Of a stretch of 64,000 nucleotides of DNA, positions 41,109-50,848 are shown one piece after another. The position numbers and the translations under genes were made by a program. Source of the stretch: Pseudomonas fluorescens (GTDB lineage: Bacteria > Pseudomonadota > Gammaproteobacteria > Pseudomonadales > Pseudomonadaceae); contig NZ_JAGGOF010000010.1 of the NCBI RefSeq assembly GCF_018614775.1, forward strand, positions 113,126 to 177,125, in the 5' to 3' direction. The notes under the pieces were generated by a model. The model was not told the origin of the DNA. It searched no databases and saw only the letters and a list, made by a program, of their open reading frames with translations. Every line of letters begins with the position of its first letter. Position 1 is the first letter of the stretch.

Positions 41109-43021
41109 CGGGCTGGCGACTGCTGCTCACCCGGCCAGAGGACGAATCGTCGGTCTTGGCGGCGGTTCTCGCCGACGCGGGCATATTCAGCAGCAGCCTG
41201 CCGTTGCTGGCGATCGAGCCGATCCCGCTGTCCGATGCCGGGCGGATTATCCTTCAGGCACTCGACCAATATTGCGCGGTGATCGTGGTCAGCAAACCCG
41301 CCGCGCGCCTGTGCGTCGAGCGGCTGCGTCAATACTGGCCTGAGCCCCCCGACCTGCCCTGGTTCAGCGTGGGGGCCGCCACTGGACAGATCCTTGCCGA
41401 CGCCGGCCTCAGCGTGTTCTATCCCGATAACGGTGACGACAGCGAAGCCTTGCTCGAACTTGCGACGCTGCGCCAGGCGGTCAGCCGCCCCGATCCACGG
41501 GTCTTGATCGTGCGCGGCGAGGGCGGGCGCGGCTTGCTGGCAGAGCGTTTGCGCGAGCAAGGTGCTAGTGTCGATTACCTGGAGTTGTACCGACGCGACG
41601 TGCCGCGTTACGCCGCAGGGGAGTTGCTGGCGAGGGTTGAAGCGGAACGCTTGAACGCGCTGGTGGTCAGCAGTGGGCAGGGCCTGGAGCATCTGCAGCG
41701 GTTGGCCGGCGATGCGTGGCCGGCGCTGGCGCGGTTACCGTTGTTTGTTCCAAGCCCAAGGGTTGCCGAGATGGCGCGTGCCGCCGGGGCCCGAACAGTT
41801 GTGGATTGCCGTGGCGCCAATGCCGCGGCTTTGCTGGCGGCGTTACGGGCACACTCCGTGCCGTTTTCTAATGCAAAGGATGGATACGTGAGCGAAACAG
41901 CCTTGCCAAAAGAAGATCAAAACCAGCCGGCGCTCGATGCGCCGATTGAAAGTCCGGCCACCGTGGCGCCGCGTCGTGGCAACGGGCTGGCAATTATCGC
42001 GTTGTTGCTGGGTGCTGCCGGCGTGGCCGTAGGGGGTTGGGGCGTATGGCAGATGCGTCATCTGCAAGCCAACACCCAACAGCAGTCCGCCCAGGTCCAG
42101 GCACTGAACGATCAGGCCCAGACCCTCAAGCTCAACGAGCAACGCCTGACCGAGCGCCTGGCCCAGTTACCCCCTGCCGAAGAGCTGGAGGAGCGGCGGC
42201 GCCTGGTGGCCCAGCTGCAAGGCGATCAGCAGCACTTGAACCAGCGCCTGGAAACCGTGCTCGGTGCCAGCCGCAAGGACTGGCGCCTGGCAGAGGCCGA
42301 GCACCTGTTGCGTCTCGCCAGCCTGCGTCTTTCCGCCCTGCAGGACATCAACAGCGCTCAGGCCCTGGTCCAGGGCGCTGACGAAATCCTGCGCGAGCAG
42401 GACGACCCCGGGTCGTTCGCTGCCCGTGAACAGCTGGCAAAGACCCTCGCTGCACTGCGCAGCACCGAGCAACCGGATCGCACCGGGCTGTTCCTGCAAC
42501 TGGGCGCCCTGCGTGAACAGGTGCAGCAGCTCACTGAGCTGGCGCCGGAATACAAGGACCGCGGTGAATCCCTGCTGGGCCTGACCGCCGATGGCGACGG
42601 TGCCAGCCGGTGGGCGCAGTGGTGGGACCAGCTCTCGCGTTACATCCGCATCGATTTCAATGCCGATGAAAACGTCCGTCCGCTCCTGGCCGGGCAAAGC
42701 CTGATGCAGGTGCGCCTGGCCTTGAGCCTGGCGCTGGAGCAGGCGCAATGGGCCGCTCTTAATGGACAAGCGCCGGTGTATACCCAGGCGCTGACCGAGG
42801 CGCGGGACGTGTTGAAGCACAACTTCAACCAGGACAACCCGCAAAGCAAAATCATGCTCGATCGCGTGGCCGAGCTGTCCAGCCAGCCAGTGACCGTGGT
42901 CACGCCGGACCTGACGGGCACCCTGAGCAGCGTCCAGGCCTACCTTGAGCGGCGCAACCTGAATGCCGAAGAATCGGTCAAGCCGCTGCCCAAACCGGGC
43001 ACGCAGGAGACCACGCCATGA
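41105..43021 (+). CDS. hemD: Fused uroporphyrinogen-III synthase HemD / membrane protein HemX
   Basis: One uninterrupted frame of 638 residues. Residues 1-261 are HemD ([44 protein letters not shown]), which cyclises hydroxymethylbilane. Residues 262-638 match HemX: a short cytoplasmic start SETALPKED, one membrane helix ([20 protein letters not shown]), a coiled coil (about 315-375) and a large periplasmic domain. No stop codon separates them. An internal GTG at 41888, seven bases after AAGGA, is positioned exactly where free HemX would begin, so both a fusion and a separate HemX may be made. HemX is of uncertain function, thought to assist tetrapyrrole synthesis. The stop overlaps the hemY start. 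Confidence 0.82.
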   Translation: MTGWRLLLTRPEDESSVLAAVLADAGIFSSSLPLLAIEPIPLSDAGRIILQALDQYCAVIVVSKPAARLCVERLRQYWPEPPDLPWFSVGAATGQILADAGLSVFYPDNGDDSEALLELATLRQAVSRPDPRVLIVRGEGGRGLLAERLREQGASVDYLELYRRDVPRYAAGELLARVEAERLNALVVSSGQGLEHLQRLAGDAWPALARLPLFVPSPRVAEMARAAGARTVVDCRGANAAALLAALRAHSVPFSNAKDGYVSETALPKEDQNQPALDAPIESPATVAPRRGNGLAIIALLLGAAGVAVGGWGVWQMRHLQANTQQQSAQVQALNDQAQTLKLNEQRLTERLAQLPPAEELEERRRLVAQLQGDQQHLNQRLETVLGASRKDWRLAEAEHLLRLASLRLSALQDINSAQALVQGADEILREQDDPGSFAAREQLAKTLAALRSTEQPDRTGLFLQLGALREQVQQLTELAPEYKDRGESLLGLTADGDGASRWAQWWDQLSRYIRIDFNADENVRPLLAGQSLMQVRLALSLALEQAQWAALNGQAPVYTQALTEARDVLKHNFNQDNPQSKIMLDRVAELSSQPVTVVTPDLTGTLSSVQAYLERRNLNAEESVKPLPKPGTQETTP

Positions 43022-44265
43022 AGCGTCTCTACGTGATTCTGTTCGTGGTCATCGCTGCTGCCGCGTTGTTGGGCATGGCGATCGCCGAGCATTCGGGTTA
43101 CGTGCTGGTGGCGTACAAGAACTTTCGTTACGAAGCCGGCCTGTGGGTCACCCTGGCGCTGGTGGCACTGCTCTGGCTGGTGTGGAAGGGCGTGAGCGCC
43201 TTGATCGGGCTGGTGACCACCTCCGGTGGCGTGGTCAACCCATGGTCGCGGCGCAACCGCAGCCGTCGCGTGCAAGTGGCGATCGAACACGGCCAGTTGG
43301 ACCTGGCCGAAGGTCGTTGGGCCAGCGCCCAGCGGCACCTGCACCGTGCCGCCGAGGCCGAACGCCAGCCGCTGCTGTATTACCTGGGTGCTGCCCGAGC
43401 GGCGAATGAACAGGGGCTTTACGAGCAAAGCGACAGTCTGCTGGAGCGCGCCCTGGAACGTCAGCCCCAGGCAGAGTTGGCGATCGCGCTGACGCACGCG
43501 CAGTTGCAGACCGACCGGGGTGATACCGAAGGTGCATTGGGTACGCTGCAAGCCATGCATGAGCGTCACCCCCACAACGCCCAGACCCTGCGTCAGTTGC
43601 AACGGCTGCATCAGCAGCGCGGTGACTGGTCGGCAGTGATCCGGCTGTTGCCGGAGCTGCGCAAGGACAAGGTGCTGCCCGCCGCTGAACTGGCTGAACT
43701 GGAGCGTCGGGCATGGGGCGAGAACCTCACCCTGGCGGCCCACCGTGAAGAGGATGGCAGTGTTGGTCTGCAATCGCTGAACCGCGCCTGGCAGCAACTG
43801 ACCTCGGCCCAGCGCCAGGAGCCGGCGCTGGTGTTGGCTTACGCCGAGCAATTGCGGCAGCTCGGGGCCCAGGTCGAGGCCGAAGAGGTGTTACGAGTTG
43901 CACTCAAGCGTCACTACGACAGCCATCTGGCGCGTCTGTACGGGTTGGTGCGCGGCAGCGATCCGACTCGACAACTGCAGACCGCTGAAGGTTGGCTCAA
44001 GGACCATCCGGCCGATCCGAGCCTGCTGCTCACGCTGGGGCGTCTCTGCTTGCAAAACAGTTTGTGGGGCAAGGCGCGGGATTACCTGGAAAGCAGCCTA
44101 CGAGTCCAGCGCAACCCTGAAGCCTGCGCCGAGCTGGCGCGGCTGCTGGCGCAACTGGGCGATGCCGAGCGCAGCAATCAATTGTTCCAGGAAGGGTTGG
44201 GGCTGTTGGACGAGCGCCTGTTGGCCGCGCCACTGCCGGTTTCGGCGCAGGTCGTGTCCAACTGA
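43018..44265 (+). CDS. hemY: HemY family inner-membrane heme biosynthesis protein
   Basis: A 415-residue protein with two N-terminal membrane helices (about 2-22 and 42-62) and a long tetratricopeptide-like helical region (for example HRAAEAERQPLLYYLGAARA). This is the gammaproteobacterial HemY encoded after HemX, not the protoporphyrinogen oxidase of the same name in Bacillus. It is thought to organise tetrapyrrole synthesis at the membrane. ATGA overlap with the hemD-hemX frame marks translational coupling. Last gene of the operon. Confidence 0.92.
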   Translation: MKRLYVILFVVIAAAALLGMAIAEHSGYVLVAYKNFRYEAGLWVTLALVALLWLVWKGVSALIGLVTTSGGVVNPWSRRNRSRRVQVAIEHGQLDLAEGRWASAQRHLHRAAEAERQPLLYYLGAARAANEQGLYEQSDSLLERALERQPQAELAIALTHAQLQTDRGDTEGALGTLQAMHERHPHNAQTLRQLQRLHQQRGDWSAVIRLLPELRKDKVLPAAELAELERRAWGENLTLAAHREEDGSVGLQSLNRAWQQLTSAQRQEPALVLAYAEQLRQLGAQVEAEEVLRVALKRHYDSHLARLYGLVRGSDPTRQLQTAEGWLKDHPADPSLLLTLGRLCLQNSLWGKARDYLESSLRVQRNPEACAELARLLAQLGDAERSNQLFQEGLGLLDERLLAAPLPVSAQVVSN

Positions 44266-44277
44266 AGCGCGCCTGGG

Positions 44278-44311
44278 CCCGTGGCGAGGGAGCAAGCTTC
44301 CTCGCCACGGG
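44278..44311. repeat. Second-class REP palindrome / possible terminator
   Basis: CCCGTGGCGAGGGAGC and the matching complement form a 34-base perfect palindrome of the GTGGCGAGGGAGC class, distinct from the main REP type; it directly follows hemY. Confidence 0.75.
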
Positions 44312-44530
44312 ATTGATCCCTCAGAGGATCATCAGCCGCCGCTGATCTCTGTGAGTCTGGAGGCATTTAGCACTGCCATCAGCAAAGTCCTACAGCGGCT
44401 GGTACTAAGTCCTGTTGTCTCTGTCGGGAATTCCCTACATCCCTGGTGAAGTGTCTGCGTGGCCCCGCCTTGAAAGGCCCGAGGGCTTTCCTCTACCGTA
44501 ACTACTTGTCTCTTCTGTTACGGAATCGCC

Positions 44531-45073
44531 ATGTTTTCGGCTTGCTCACGCTTCGTGTTTCTCATGGCTTCCATCGCCGCGGCCCTGGCCCTGGGCATCG
44601 CCAGTTACCTGGAATATTCGGTCGGCCTGACGCCATGCAGCCTCTGTGTCTTGCAGCGTATATGCCTGATGCTGTTCCTGGTGAACAGCCTCGTGGCTTG
44701 CGTGCACGGCCCAAGGCGCAAGGGCAGCATTTTCTATGGCGTCACGGCATGGGTATTTTCGTCGGGGGGAATGACGTTGGCGTGGCATCAGGTCCTGATC
44801 CAGAGTCGTTCGATCCAGCTATTAGCTGATTGCGTGGGGCCGTTCAGCCGGGCGCAATCCTGGTGGTATGCGCTGCATCGCGTCCTCGATGGTGCGGTTG
44901 ACTGCGCGAATATCTCCTGGACGCTGTTCGGCCTGAGCATCCCGGAATGGAGCCTGTTGTTTTTTCTTGCGGTGTCTGTCGCGATGACCTGCTTGCTGCT
45001 GCGCCTTGTCCGCAATGCTCTGGCACGACCGCTCGGCGGCGATACATCGCAGTTGGCCCGGGCCGTGGATTAA
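44531..45073 (+). CDS. Disulfide bond formation protein DsbB family
   Basis: A 180-residue inner-membrane protein with four predicted helices. The first periplasmic redox pair is in TPCSLCVLQRICLM (C-x2-C); a second pair of single cysteines lies in LLADCVGPF and GAVDCANISW. DsbB reoxidises DsbA and passes electrons to quinone. It corresponds to the dsbB homologue between hemY and algQ in P. aeruginosa (PA5256, sometimes called dsbH). Confidence 0.92.
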   Translation: MFSACSRFVFLMASIAAALALGIASYLEYSVGLTPCSLCVLQRICLMLFLVNSLVACVHGPRRKGSIFYGVTAWVFSSGGMTLAWHQVLIQSRSIQLLADCVGPFSRAQSWWYALHRVLDGAVDCANISWTLFGLSIPEWSLLFFLAVSVAMTCLLLRLVRNALARPLGGDTSQLARAVD

Positions 45074-45104
45074 ACACTTGTATGAACTTTATCTCCTGCG
45101 TACC

Positions 45105-45133
45105 TTGAAGCGGTTGTCGTGCGGGCATAATCT
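45105..45133 (+). promoter_or_regulatory. Sigma-70-like promoter upstream of algQ
   Basis: TTGAAG (45105-45110) and TAATCT (45128-45133) are 17 bases apart, about 115 bases before the algQ start. Confidence 0.45.
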
Positions 45134-45248
45134 GGCCCGCACGTGTTATTGGAATTGTGCCACTCGATCATGTTGTGTCTGGCTTGTCCCTGAACATTCA
45201 GGCGTATGCAGGCTGCGAGGGGCATGACTCACAAGGGAAGAAATCACC

Positions 45249-45707
45249 ATGCTCGAAAGTTGTCAGAATGCTCAGGAACGCTGGGGTGGGGTGCATCTGC
45301 TGATCGATCGTTGGTTGCAGGAGCGTCACGAGCTGGTTCGAGCCTACGACGCCCTTGGCGACAAGCCTGAAGTGCTGAGCGAAAGCCGCAAACCCTTGCA
45401 GGAGTTCTGCGGTGTACTGGTCGACTATGTGTCGGCCGGTCATTTCGAGATCTACGAACAACTGACGGGCGAAGCCAAGGCCTTCAACGACAAGCGCGGC
45501 CTGGAACTCGCCGAGCAGATCTATCCGCGAATCGACGTCATCACCGAGAAACTGCTGGCGTTCAATGACCTGTGCGATGAAGGCAAATGCGTCGCGGAGA
45601 AATTCAAGGAGCTGGGTGGCTTGCTGCATGAGCGCTTCGAACTGGAAGATTGCCTGATCGAAGTGCTGCACAACGCTCACAAGGAAGAAGCCGCGGTCCA
45701 GGCCTGA
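45249..45707 (+). CDS. algQ: Anti-sigma-70 factor AlgQ (Rsd family)
   Basis: A 152-residue all-helical protein of the Rsd/AlgQ family with [20 protein letters not shown] at the start, [23 protein letters not shown] mid-protein and [19 protein letters not shown] at the end. It binds region 4 of RpoD and shifts polymerase use towards alternative sigma factors; in P. aeruginosa it affects alginate and siderophore genes. A strong terminator follows. Confidence 0.94.
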   Translation: MLESCQNAQERWGGVHLLIDRWLQERHELVRAYDALGDKPEVLSESRKPLQEFCGVLVDYVSAGHFEIYEQLTGEAKAFNDKRGLELAEQIYPRIDVITEKLLAFNDLCDEGKCVAEKFKELGGLLHERFELEDCLIEVLHNAHKEEAAVQA

Positions 45708-45722
45708 AGGCTTCGCGGTCTA

Positions 45723-45749
45723 AAAACGGTGCGCATTGCGCACCGTTTT
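45723..45749 (+). terminator. Rho-independent terminator after algQ (bidirectional)
   Basis: ACGGTGCGC paired with GCGCACCGT around a 3-base loop, with A-run and T-run on the two sides; it also serves the convergent FKBP gene. Confidence 0.92.
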
Positions 45750-45762
45750 CGTTTGGGCGCCG

Positions 45763-46428
45763 TCAGGTCGTCGCACCCAGCAATTCGATTTCAAACACCA
45801 ATGGCGTGAAGGGCGGGATCACATCCCCGGCCCCTTCGGCACCGTAGGCCTGGGTCGAAGGAATCACCAGTCGCCACTTCGCGCCTACTGGCATCTGCGG
45901 CAACGCGCTGCGCCAGCCATCAATCACGCTGTCGAGATTGAACCACTGTGCCTGGCGGTTGGAGTCGAATACGGTGCCGTCCGGCAATCGGCCGGTATAC
46001 AACACCTGGACCTTGCCATGGGGGCCTGCCTTTGCGCCTTTGCCTGGTTTGAGTTCGGTCAACAGGATGCCGTCCGCGAGTTGCTGGACACCGGGGCGGC
46101 TCTTTTCTTCGTTGAGAAACTTCTGCTCCATCTTCAACGCTTTCTCGGCCTGCGGCGTCGTCGACTGCGCTGTCAGTTGTGCCTGGTGCTCAGCCAGGAT
46201 CTGTTCGATGCGTTCATCCTTGAGCGCCAGCGGCTTGCCCAGATAGGCCTGTTGCAGGCCTTCGATCAACGCCTGGATTTGCAGGTCGGGTACGTCCTGG
46301 CGCAAGCGTTCACCCAGGCTCGCGCCGAGGCTGTAAGCCAGATCACGGGCATCGTTTGTGCTGGTTTTTTCAGCGGCCTGAGCCATGGCGCAACTCACGC
46401 ACAAGAATAGAAACAGGTGACGCAACAT
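45763..46428 (-). CDS. Periplasmic FKBP-type peptidyl-prolyl isomerase
   Basis: A 221-residue protein with a signal peptide (MLRHLFLFLCVSCAMAQAA), an N-terminal dimerisation helix region (LAYSLGASLGERLRQDVPDL), and a C-terminal FKBP domain (GKVQVLYTGRLPDGTVFDSN, WRSALPQMPVGAKWRLVIPS, AYGAEGAGDVIPPFTPLVFE). It catalyses proline isomerisation during folding of exported proteins. This is the FklB/FkpA/Mip type. It sits between algQ and algP, as PA5254 does. Confidence 0.92.
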   Translation of the reverse strand: MLRHLFLFLCVSCAMAQAAEKTSTNDARDLAYSLGASLGERLRQDVPDLQIQALIEGLQQAYLGKPLALKDERIEQILAEHQAQLTAQSTTPQAEKALKMEQKFLNEEKSRPGVQQLADGILLTELKPGKGAKAGPHGKVQVLYTGRLPDGTVFDSNRQAQWFNLDSVIDGWRSALPQMPVGAKWRLVIPSTQAYGAEGAGDVIPPFTPLVFEIELLGATT

Positions 46429-46619
46429 GGGGGAACTCCGGCCTCGAATCGAGGGATTATGCCAGTGCCGATATCGGTAGAGATGAATTGCTCAGACGTT
46501 GATGCAGAAGATTTTTCGTACCTTGCAACGCAACGGCTTGTGTACTGTCAACATGCCCTAGCGGCGGTTGTAGCAGAGGTCTAGTATGAGCCGCACTCAC
46601 GTCAGTCAGGAGGTAAACC

Positions 46620-47744
46620 ATGTCGGCCACCAAGAAGCCTGTAAACACTCCGTTGCACTTACTCCAACAACTCTCGGGCAGCCTGCTCGAACATCTGGAA
46701 AATGCCTGCTCCCAAGCCCTGGCTGATGCTGAAAAACTGCTCGCCAAACTGGAAAAACAACGCGGCAAGGCGCAGGAAAAACTGCACAAGTCGCGCACCA
46801 AATTGCAAGGCGCAGCCACTGCTGGCAAGGCCAAGGCACAAGCCAAGGCCAAAGACGGTGTGAAAGAACTCGAAGACCTGCTCGACGCACTGAAAGATCG
46901 TCAGTCCGAAACCCGCGCCTACATTCTGCAACTCAAGCGTGATGCCCAGGAAAGCCTGAAACTGGCCCAAGGTGTGGGTCGCGTACAAGAGGCTGCCAGC
47001 AAGGCGCTGACCCTTCGTGCTGCCAAGCCTGCTGCTGTATCGGCCAAGAAGCCAGCCGCTAAACCCACCCCGGCAAAAACACCGGCCAAAGTGGCAGCCA
47101 AATCCGCTGCAAAAGCACCGGCCAAGACCGCGAGCAAGCCGGCTGCCAAAGCGGTCGCTGCGAGTGCTGCAAAACCTGCGGCAAGAAAATCGGCCGCCAG
47201 AACTGCTGCCAAGCCAACTGCCAAAACTGCAGCCGCCAAACCTGTGGCAAAAGCTGCGACTAAACCGGTTGCCAAAACCACCGCCGCCAAACCCGCAGTG
47301 ACGAAAACCGCCGCAGCTAAACCGGCTGCTAAAACGACTGCAAAAACCGCTGCTGCGAAACCAGCGGCCAAACCAGCGGCAACTAAGACCACCGCCGCCA
47401 AACCCGCTGCTGCCAAGTCTGCTGTAAAAGCCGCTGCCAAGCCTGCCGCTGCCAAAGCACCTGTTAAAGCCCCAGCCAAAGCTGCGGCAAAACCTGCTAC
47501 GGCAAAACCTGCTGCCAAGCCAGCTGCCACCAAGCCTGCCGCTGCAAAAGCGCCTGCCAAGCCGGCGGCTAAACCTGCGGTGAAAAAACCAGCCGCCGCG
47601 AAGCCGTCGACCGCACCTGCTGCCAAGCCGGCAACCGCAGCCCCGGCAGCCGCTTCTGCTTCAACCGCCAGTACTCCGACCCCGACGGTCAGCCCGTCCG
47701 CTTCCGTGGCGCCAAGCACCAGCACCCCAACCAGCGCTTCCTAA
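46620..47744 (+). CDS. algP: Histone H1-like alginate regulator AlgP, KPAA-repeat tail
   Basis: A 374-residue protein. The first ~135 residues form a helical, coiled-coil-like domain (SATKKPVNTPLHLLQQLSGS, LADAEKLLAKLEKQRGKAQE). From about residue 136 to 345 it is a run of imperfect Ala-Lys-Pro repeats (KPAAK, KTAAAKPA) like eukaryotic histone H1 tails, then a Ser/Thr/Pro end. AlgP (AlgR3) binds DNA and affects algD transcription in P. aeruginosa, where the repeat region is prone to rearrangement. The repeat DNA is somewhat less GC-rich, with many AAA/AAG Lys codons. It overlaps the convergent TIGR02444 gene by four bases. Confidence 0.93.
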   Translation: MSATKKPVNTPLHLLQQLSGSLLEHLENACSQALADAEKLLAKLEKQRGKAQEKLHKSRTKLQGAATAGKAKAQAKAKDGVKELEDLLDALKDRQSETRAYILQLKRDAQESLKLAQGVGRVQEAASKALTLRAAKPAAVSAKKPAAKPTPAKTPAKVAAKSAAKAPAKTASKPAAKAVAASAAKPAARKSAARTAAKPTAKTAAAKPVAKAATKPVAKTTAAKPAVTKTAAAKPAAKTTAKTAAAKPAAKPAATKTTAAKPAAAKSAVKAAAKPAAAKAPVKAPAKAAAKPATAKPAAKPAATKPAAAKAPAKPAAKPAVKKPAAAKPSTAPAAKPATAAPAAASASTASTPTPTVSPSASVAPSTSTPTSAS

Positions 47745-48205
47745 ATGCCGGACACCGCGACGCGCAGCTGATGCAGCGCGTCATGGTTCGCTGGGTCGGT
47801 ATTCGCCGCCAGCGCTTGCAGCCATTGCGCTGAGTCCTTGTTTTGTGCCGCGGGCCAATCCTTGGTCGCCGCTTCCAATCGCTCCAGCAACCGCCGTTCG
47901 GCTTCCAGTTCCAGTCGCTTGACCTGTTCGCGCAGGTTCTCCAGTGCCGAGTCTTGTAGTACGTTGGTTTTCCATTGAGTGCGAAGCGCGCGCAATGGCT
48001 GCACCACTTCTCTGTCCCAGGGTTCGAGCAGTTCTCGAAGCTGTTGCAGCCGTTGTTCGCTATAGGCCACGCCGCGCTGTTCCAGCCACAGGCCACAAAG
48101 CAGCAGGCAGACAGGGCTGCCGGCGTCCTGTGCCGCCAGGCAAGCGGCTTCTACGCCAGGCCTGGCATAGAGGTCGAGGGAAAAGCTCCAAAGGTCAAGG
48201 GACAT
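47741..48205 (-). CDS. TIGR02444 family protein
   Basis: A 154-residue protein with SLDLWSFSLDLYARPGVEAA at its start, the signature of the TIGR02444 family, then a helical, Leu- and Arg-rich body (LRELLEPWDREVVQPLRALR). No function is established; it is conserved next to algP and the following ABC-F gene in pseudomonads. Convergent with algP and divergent from the ABC-F gene (50 bases). Confidence 0.87.
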   Translation of the reverse strand: MSLDLWSFSLDLYARPGVEAACLAAQDAGSPVCLLLCGLWLEQRGVAYSEQRLQQLRELLEPWDREVVQPLRALRTQWKTNVLQDSALENLREQVKRLELEAERRLLERLEAATKDWPAAQNKDSAQWLQALAANTDPANHDALHQLRVAVSGI

Positions 48206-48255
48206 CGTGCTACTCGCGCCAGTTGCGAGCGAAGCTGGTAGACTCCGCCGCCATT

Positions 48256-50166
48256 ATGATCCGACTTCAGAACCTGACTTTACAGCGTGGCCCGCAACGT
48301 CTGCTAGAAGACGCCGAGCTGACCCTGCACGCCGGCCACAAAGCCGGCCTCATCGGTGCCAACGGCGCCGGCAAATCGAGCCTGTTCGCCTTGCTCCGCG
48401 GTGAGCTGCACCCGGACTCGGGCAATTGCCTGCTGCCGGCCGACTGGCGTATTGCCCACATGCGCCAGGAGGTCGATACCCTTGAGCGCCTGGCGGTGGA
48501 CTACGTGCTCGACGGCGACTTGCGTCTGCGTCAGGTGCAACGCGACCTGGCGGCGGCCGAAGCGGCCCACGACGGCGCGGCGCAGGCCCGCCTGCACTCG
48601 GAGCTCGACAGCGCCGATGGCTACACCTCCGATGCCCGCGCGCGCAAACTGCTCGCCGGCCTGGGGTTTACCAATGAACAGATGGACCGCCAGGTCGGGG
48701 ACTTCTCCGGCGGCTGGCGGATGCGCCTGAACCTGGCGCAGGCCTTGATGTGCCCTTCGGATCTGCTGTTGCTCGATGAGCCGACCAACCACCTGGACCT
48801 GGACGCGATCATCTGGCTCGAAGACTGGCTCAAGAGCTATCCGGGCACGTTGCTGCTGATCTCCCACGACCGCGACTTCCTCGATGCGGTGGTCGATCAC
48901 GTCGCCCATGTCGATCAACGCAAGCTGACCTTGTACCGTGGCGGCTACAGCGCCTTCGAGCGCGCCCGTGCCGAGCGCCTGGCCCAGCAACAGCAGGCCT
49001 ACGAGAAACAGCAGGCGCAACGTGCGCACATGGAAAGCTACATCGCCCGCTTCAAGGCCCAGGCCACCAAGGCCCGCCAGGCCCAGAGCCGGATCAAGGC
49101 GCTGGAGCGGATGGAAGAGCTGTCGGCCGCCCACGTCGATTCGCCGTTCGATTTCGTCTTCCGCGAATCGAGCAAAATCTCCAGCCCGTTGATCGACCTG
49201 TCCGACGCACGCCTGGGCTACGGCGACAAGACCGTGCTGGAGAAGGTCAAGCTGCAGCTGACCCCCGGTGCGCGGATCGGCCTGCTGGGGCCTAACGGTG
49301 CCGGTAAGTCGACCCTGATCAAAAACCTCTCCGGTGACCTCCAGCCGTTGGGCGGGCGCCTGACCCGTGGCGAAAACACCGTGGTCGGTTACTTCGCCCA
49401 ACATCAACTCGACTCCCTCGATTCCAAGGCCAGCCCGTTGTTGCACCTGCAACGCCTGGCGCCGACCGAGCGCGAGCAGGTCCTGCGCGATTTTCTCGGT
49501 GGCTTCGACTTCCGTGGCGCGCGCATCGACGAGCCGGTGCTGAATTTTTCCGGTGGCGAAAAGGCTCGCCTGGCATTGGCGTTGATCGCCTGGGGCCGGC
49601 CGAACCTGTTGCTGCTCGACGAACCGACCAACCACCTGGACCTGGAAATGCGCCTGGCCCTGACCATGGCCTTGCAGGAATTCAGCGGCGCGGTGCTGGT
49701 GGTGTCCCACGATCGGCATCTGCTCAAGAGCACCACGGACAATTTCTTCCTGGTGGCTGACGGCAAGGTCGAGGAGTTCGACGGCGATCTGGAGGACTAC
49801 GCACGCTGGCTGGTGGATTATCGCCAGCGCAACGCGCCGGTCAGTACCACCCCGGTCAACCCGGACAAGACCGACAAGAAGGCCCAGCGCCAGGCCGCCG
49901 CCGCGTTGCGTCAGCAACTGGCGCCCCACAAGCGCGAGGCCGACAAGCTCGAAGCCGAACTGGGCAAGCTGCATGAAAGGCTGCAGAAAATCGAAACCAG
50001 CCTGGGTGACAGCGGTCTCTACGAGGCGGCGCGCAAGGATGAGTTGCGTGACCTGCTGGCCGAACAGGCCAAGCTGAAAGTTCGCGAAGCAGAGCTGGAG
50101 GAAGCCTGGATGCAAGCCCTGGAGTTGCTGGAAAACCTGCAAGCGGAGCTGGAGGCATTGTCCTGA
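48256..50166 (+). CDS. ABC-F family ATPase (YheS-like)
   Basis: A 636-residue soluble protein with two ABC ATPase domains and no membrane helices. Domain 1 has GANGAGKSS, FSGGWRMRLNLA and LLLLDEPTNHLDLD; domain 2 has GPNGAGKSTL, FSGGEKARLALA and a second LLLLDEPTNHLDLE. The interdomain linker (about 225-300) is Gln/Arg-rich (QQQQAYEKQQAQRAHMESYI), and a C-terminal coiled coil spans about 540-635. ABC-F proteins act on the ribosome as translation factors. Length and tail suit the YheS branch. It overlaps the MscS gene by one base. Confidence 0.93.
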   Translation: MIRLQNLTLQRGPQRLLEDAELTLHAGHKAGLIGANGAGKSSLFALLRGELHPDSGNCLLPADWRIAHMRQEVDTLERLAVDYVLDGDLRLRQVQRDLAAAEAAHDGAAQARLHSELDSADGYTSDARARKLLAGLGFTNEQMDRQVGDFSGGWRMRLNLAQALMCPSDLLLLDEPTNHLDLDAIIWLEDWLKSYPGTLLLISHDRDFLDAVVDHVAHVDQRKLTLYRGGYSAFERARAERLAQQQQAYEKQQAQRAHMESYIARFKAQATKARQAQSRIKALERMEELSAAHVDSPFDFVFRESSKISSPLIDLSDARLGYGDKTVLEKVKLQLTPGARIGLLGPNGAGKSTLIKNLSGDLQPLGGRLTRGENTVVGYFAQHQLDSLDSKASPLLHLQRLAPTEREQVLRDFLGGFDFRGARIDEPVLNFSGGEKARLALALIAWGRPNLLLLDEPTNHLDLEMRLALTMALQEFSGAVLVVSHDRHLLKSTTDNFFLVADGKVEEFDGDLEDYARWLVDYRQRNAPVSTTPVNPDKTDKKAQRQAAAALRQQLAPHKREADKLEAELGKLHERLQKIETSLGDSGLYEAARKDELRDLLAEQAKLKVREAELEEAWMQALELLENLQAELEALS

Positions 50167-50747
50167 TGGAAGCGTTGGCGTTGCCTGTCCCCGTCACGTG
50201 GATCGAGCCGATCTGGCTCGGGGTGCAAATCCTGCTGATCCTGCTGGTCGGTTATCTTGCACAACGTTTCGTGGCACGCGCCCTCACGGGCCTTGGCGAA
50301 CGTTATCCCTTTCCGCCACAGCTGCTGATCATCCTGCGGGGTGTGTTGCGCTGGCTGATCATGGGCAGCGCGGTGTTGATCGTGCTCGAGCGCCTGGGCG
50401 TCTCGGCCACGGTGCTGTGGACCGCGCTGTCGGGTTTCGTCGCGGTGGCGGCGGTGGCGTTCTTCGCCATCTGGAGCGTCTTGTCGAACCTGCTCTGCGC
50501 CGTACTCATCTACACCGTCGGACCGTTTCGCCTGGGTGACGTGGTCGAGCTGGTGGACGCCACCGACAAACCCGGCATCAAGGGCCGAGTGGTCGCGATC
50601 AATCTGCTCTACACCACCCTGATCGAACCCGAGGAGCTCGGCACCGGCAGCGCCATGGTGCAAGTGCCCAACAGTCTGTTCTTCCAGCGTTCGGTCCGGC
50701 GCTGGCGCGGCAGCGAGGCATTCCCGGTGGGTGGTTTCGTCGAATAG
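50166..50747 (+). CDS. Small-conductance mechanosensitive channel (MscS family)
   Basis: A 193-residue protein: three N-terminal helices, the third with the Gly/Ala-rich pore sequence (LSGFVAVAAVAFFAIWSVLS), and a short beta domain (YTVGPFRLGDVVELV, then MVQVPNSLFFQRS). It is at the short end of the family, lacking the full C-terminal cytoplasmic cage. It opens to relieve turgor on osmotic downshock. One-base overlap with the ABC-F gene (TGATG) indicates coupling. Confidence 0.9.
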   Translation: MEALALPVPVTWIEPIWLGVQILLILLVGYLAQRFVARALTGLGERYPFPPQLLIILRGVLRWLIMGSAVLIVLERLGVSATVLWTALSGFVAVAAVAFFAIWSVLSNLLCAVLIYTVGPFRLGDVVELVDATDKPGIKGRVVAINLLYTTLIEPEELGTGSAMVQVPNSLFFQRSVRRWRGSEAFPVGGFVE

Positions 50748-50848
50748 CGTGGCGTTCATTCCTCGCGAGTCGATGCAAAAAAACAGTGGTCAACCGCGCA
50801 ACGGGGTATTAGCGTAGTCGTTTCGACGAATCCGAGCCGAGGTGTGCA

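Noticed and set aside
44330..44530. Possible small gene or RNA between hemY and the dsbB-like gene
   Set aside because: Only a short, unremarkable open frame and no clear promoter-terminator pair; nothing to support it.
45081..45107. GAACTT as an AlgU (sigma-22) -35 box upstream of algQ
   Set aside because: At the required 16-17 base distance there is no TCTGA-like -10, while a better sigma-70 pair lies just downstream.
47030..47660. algP Ala-Lys-Pro repeats as a CRISPR or tandem DNA repeat
   Set aside because: The repeats are imperfect codon-level repeats in a conserved coding frame; there are no regular spacers.
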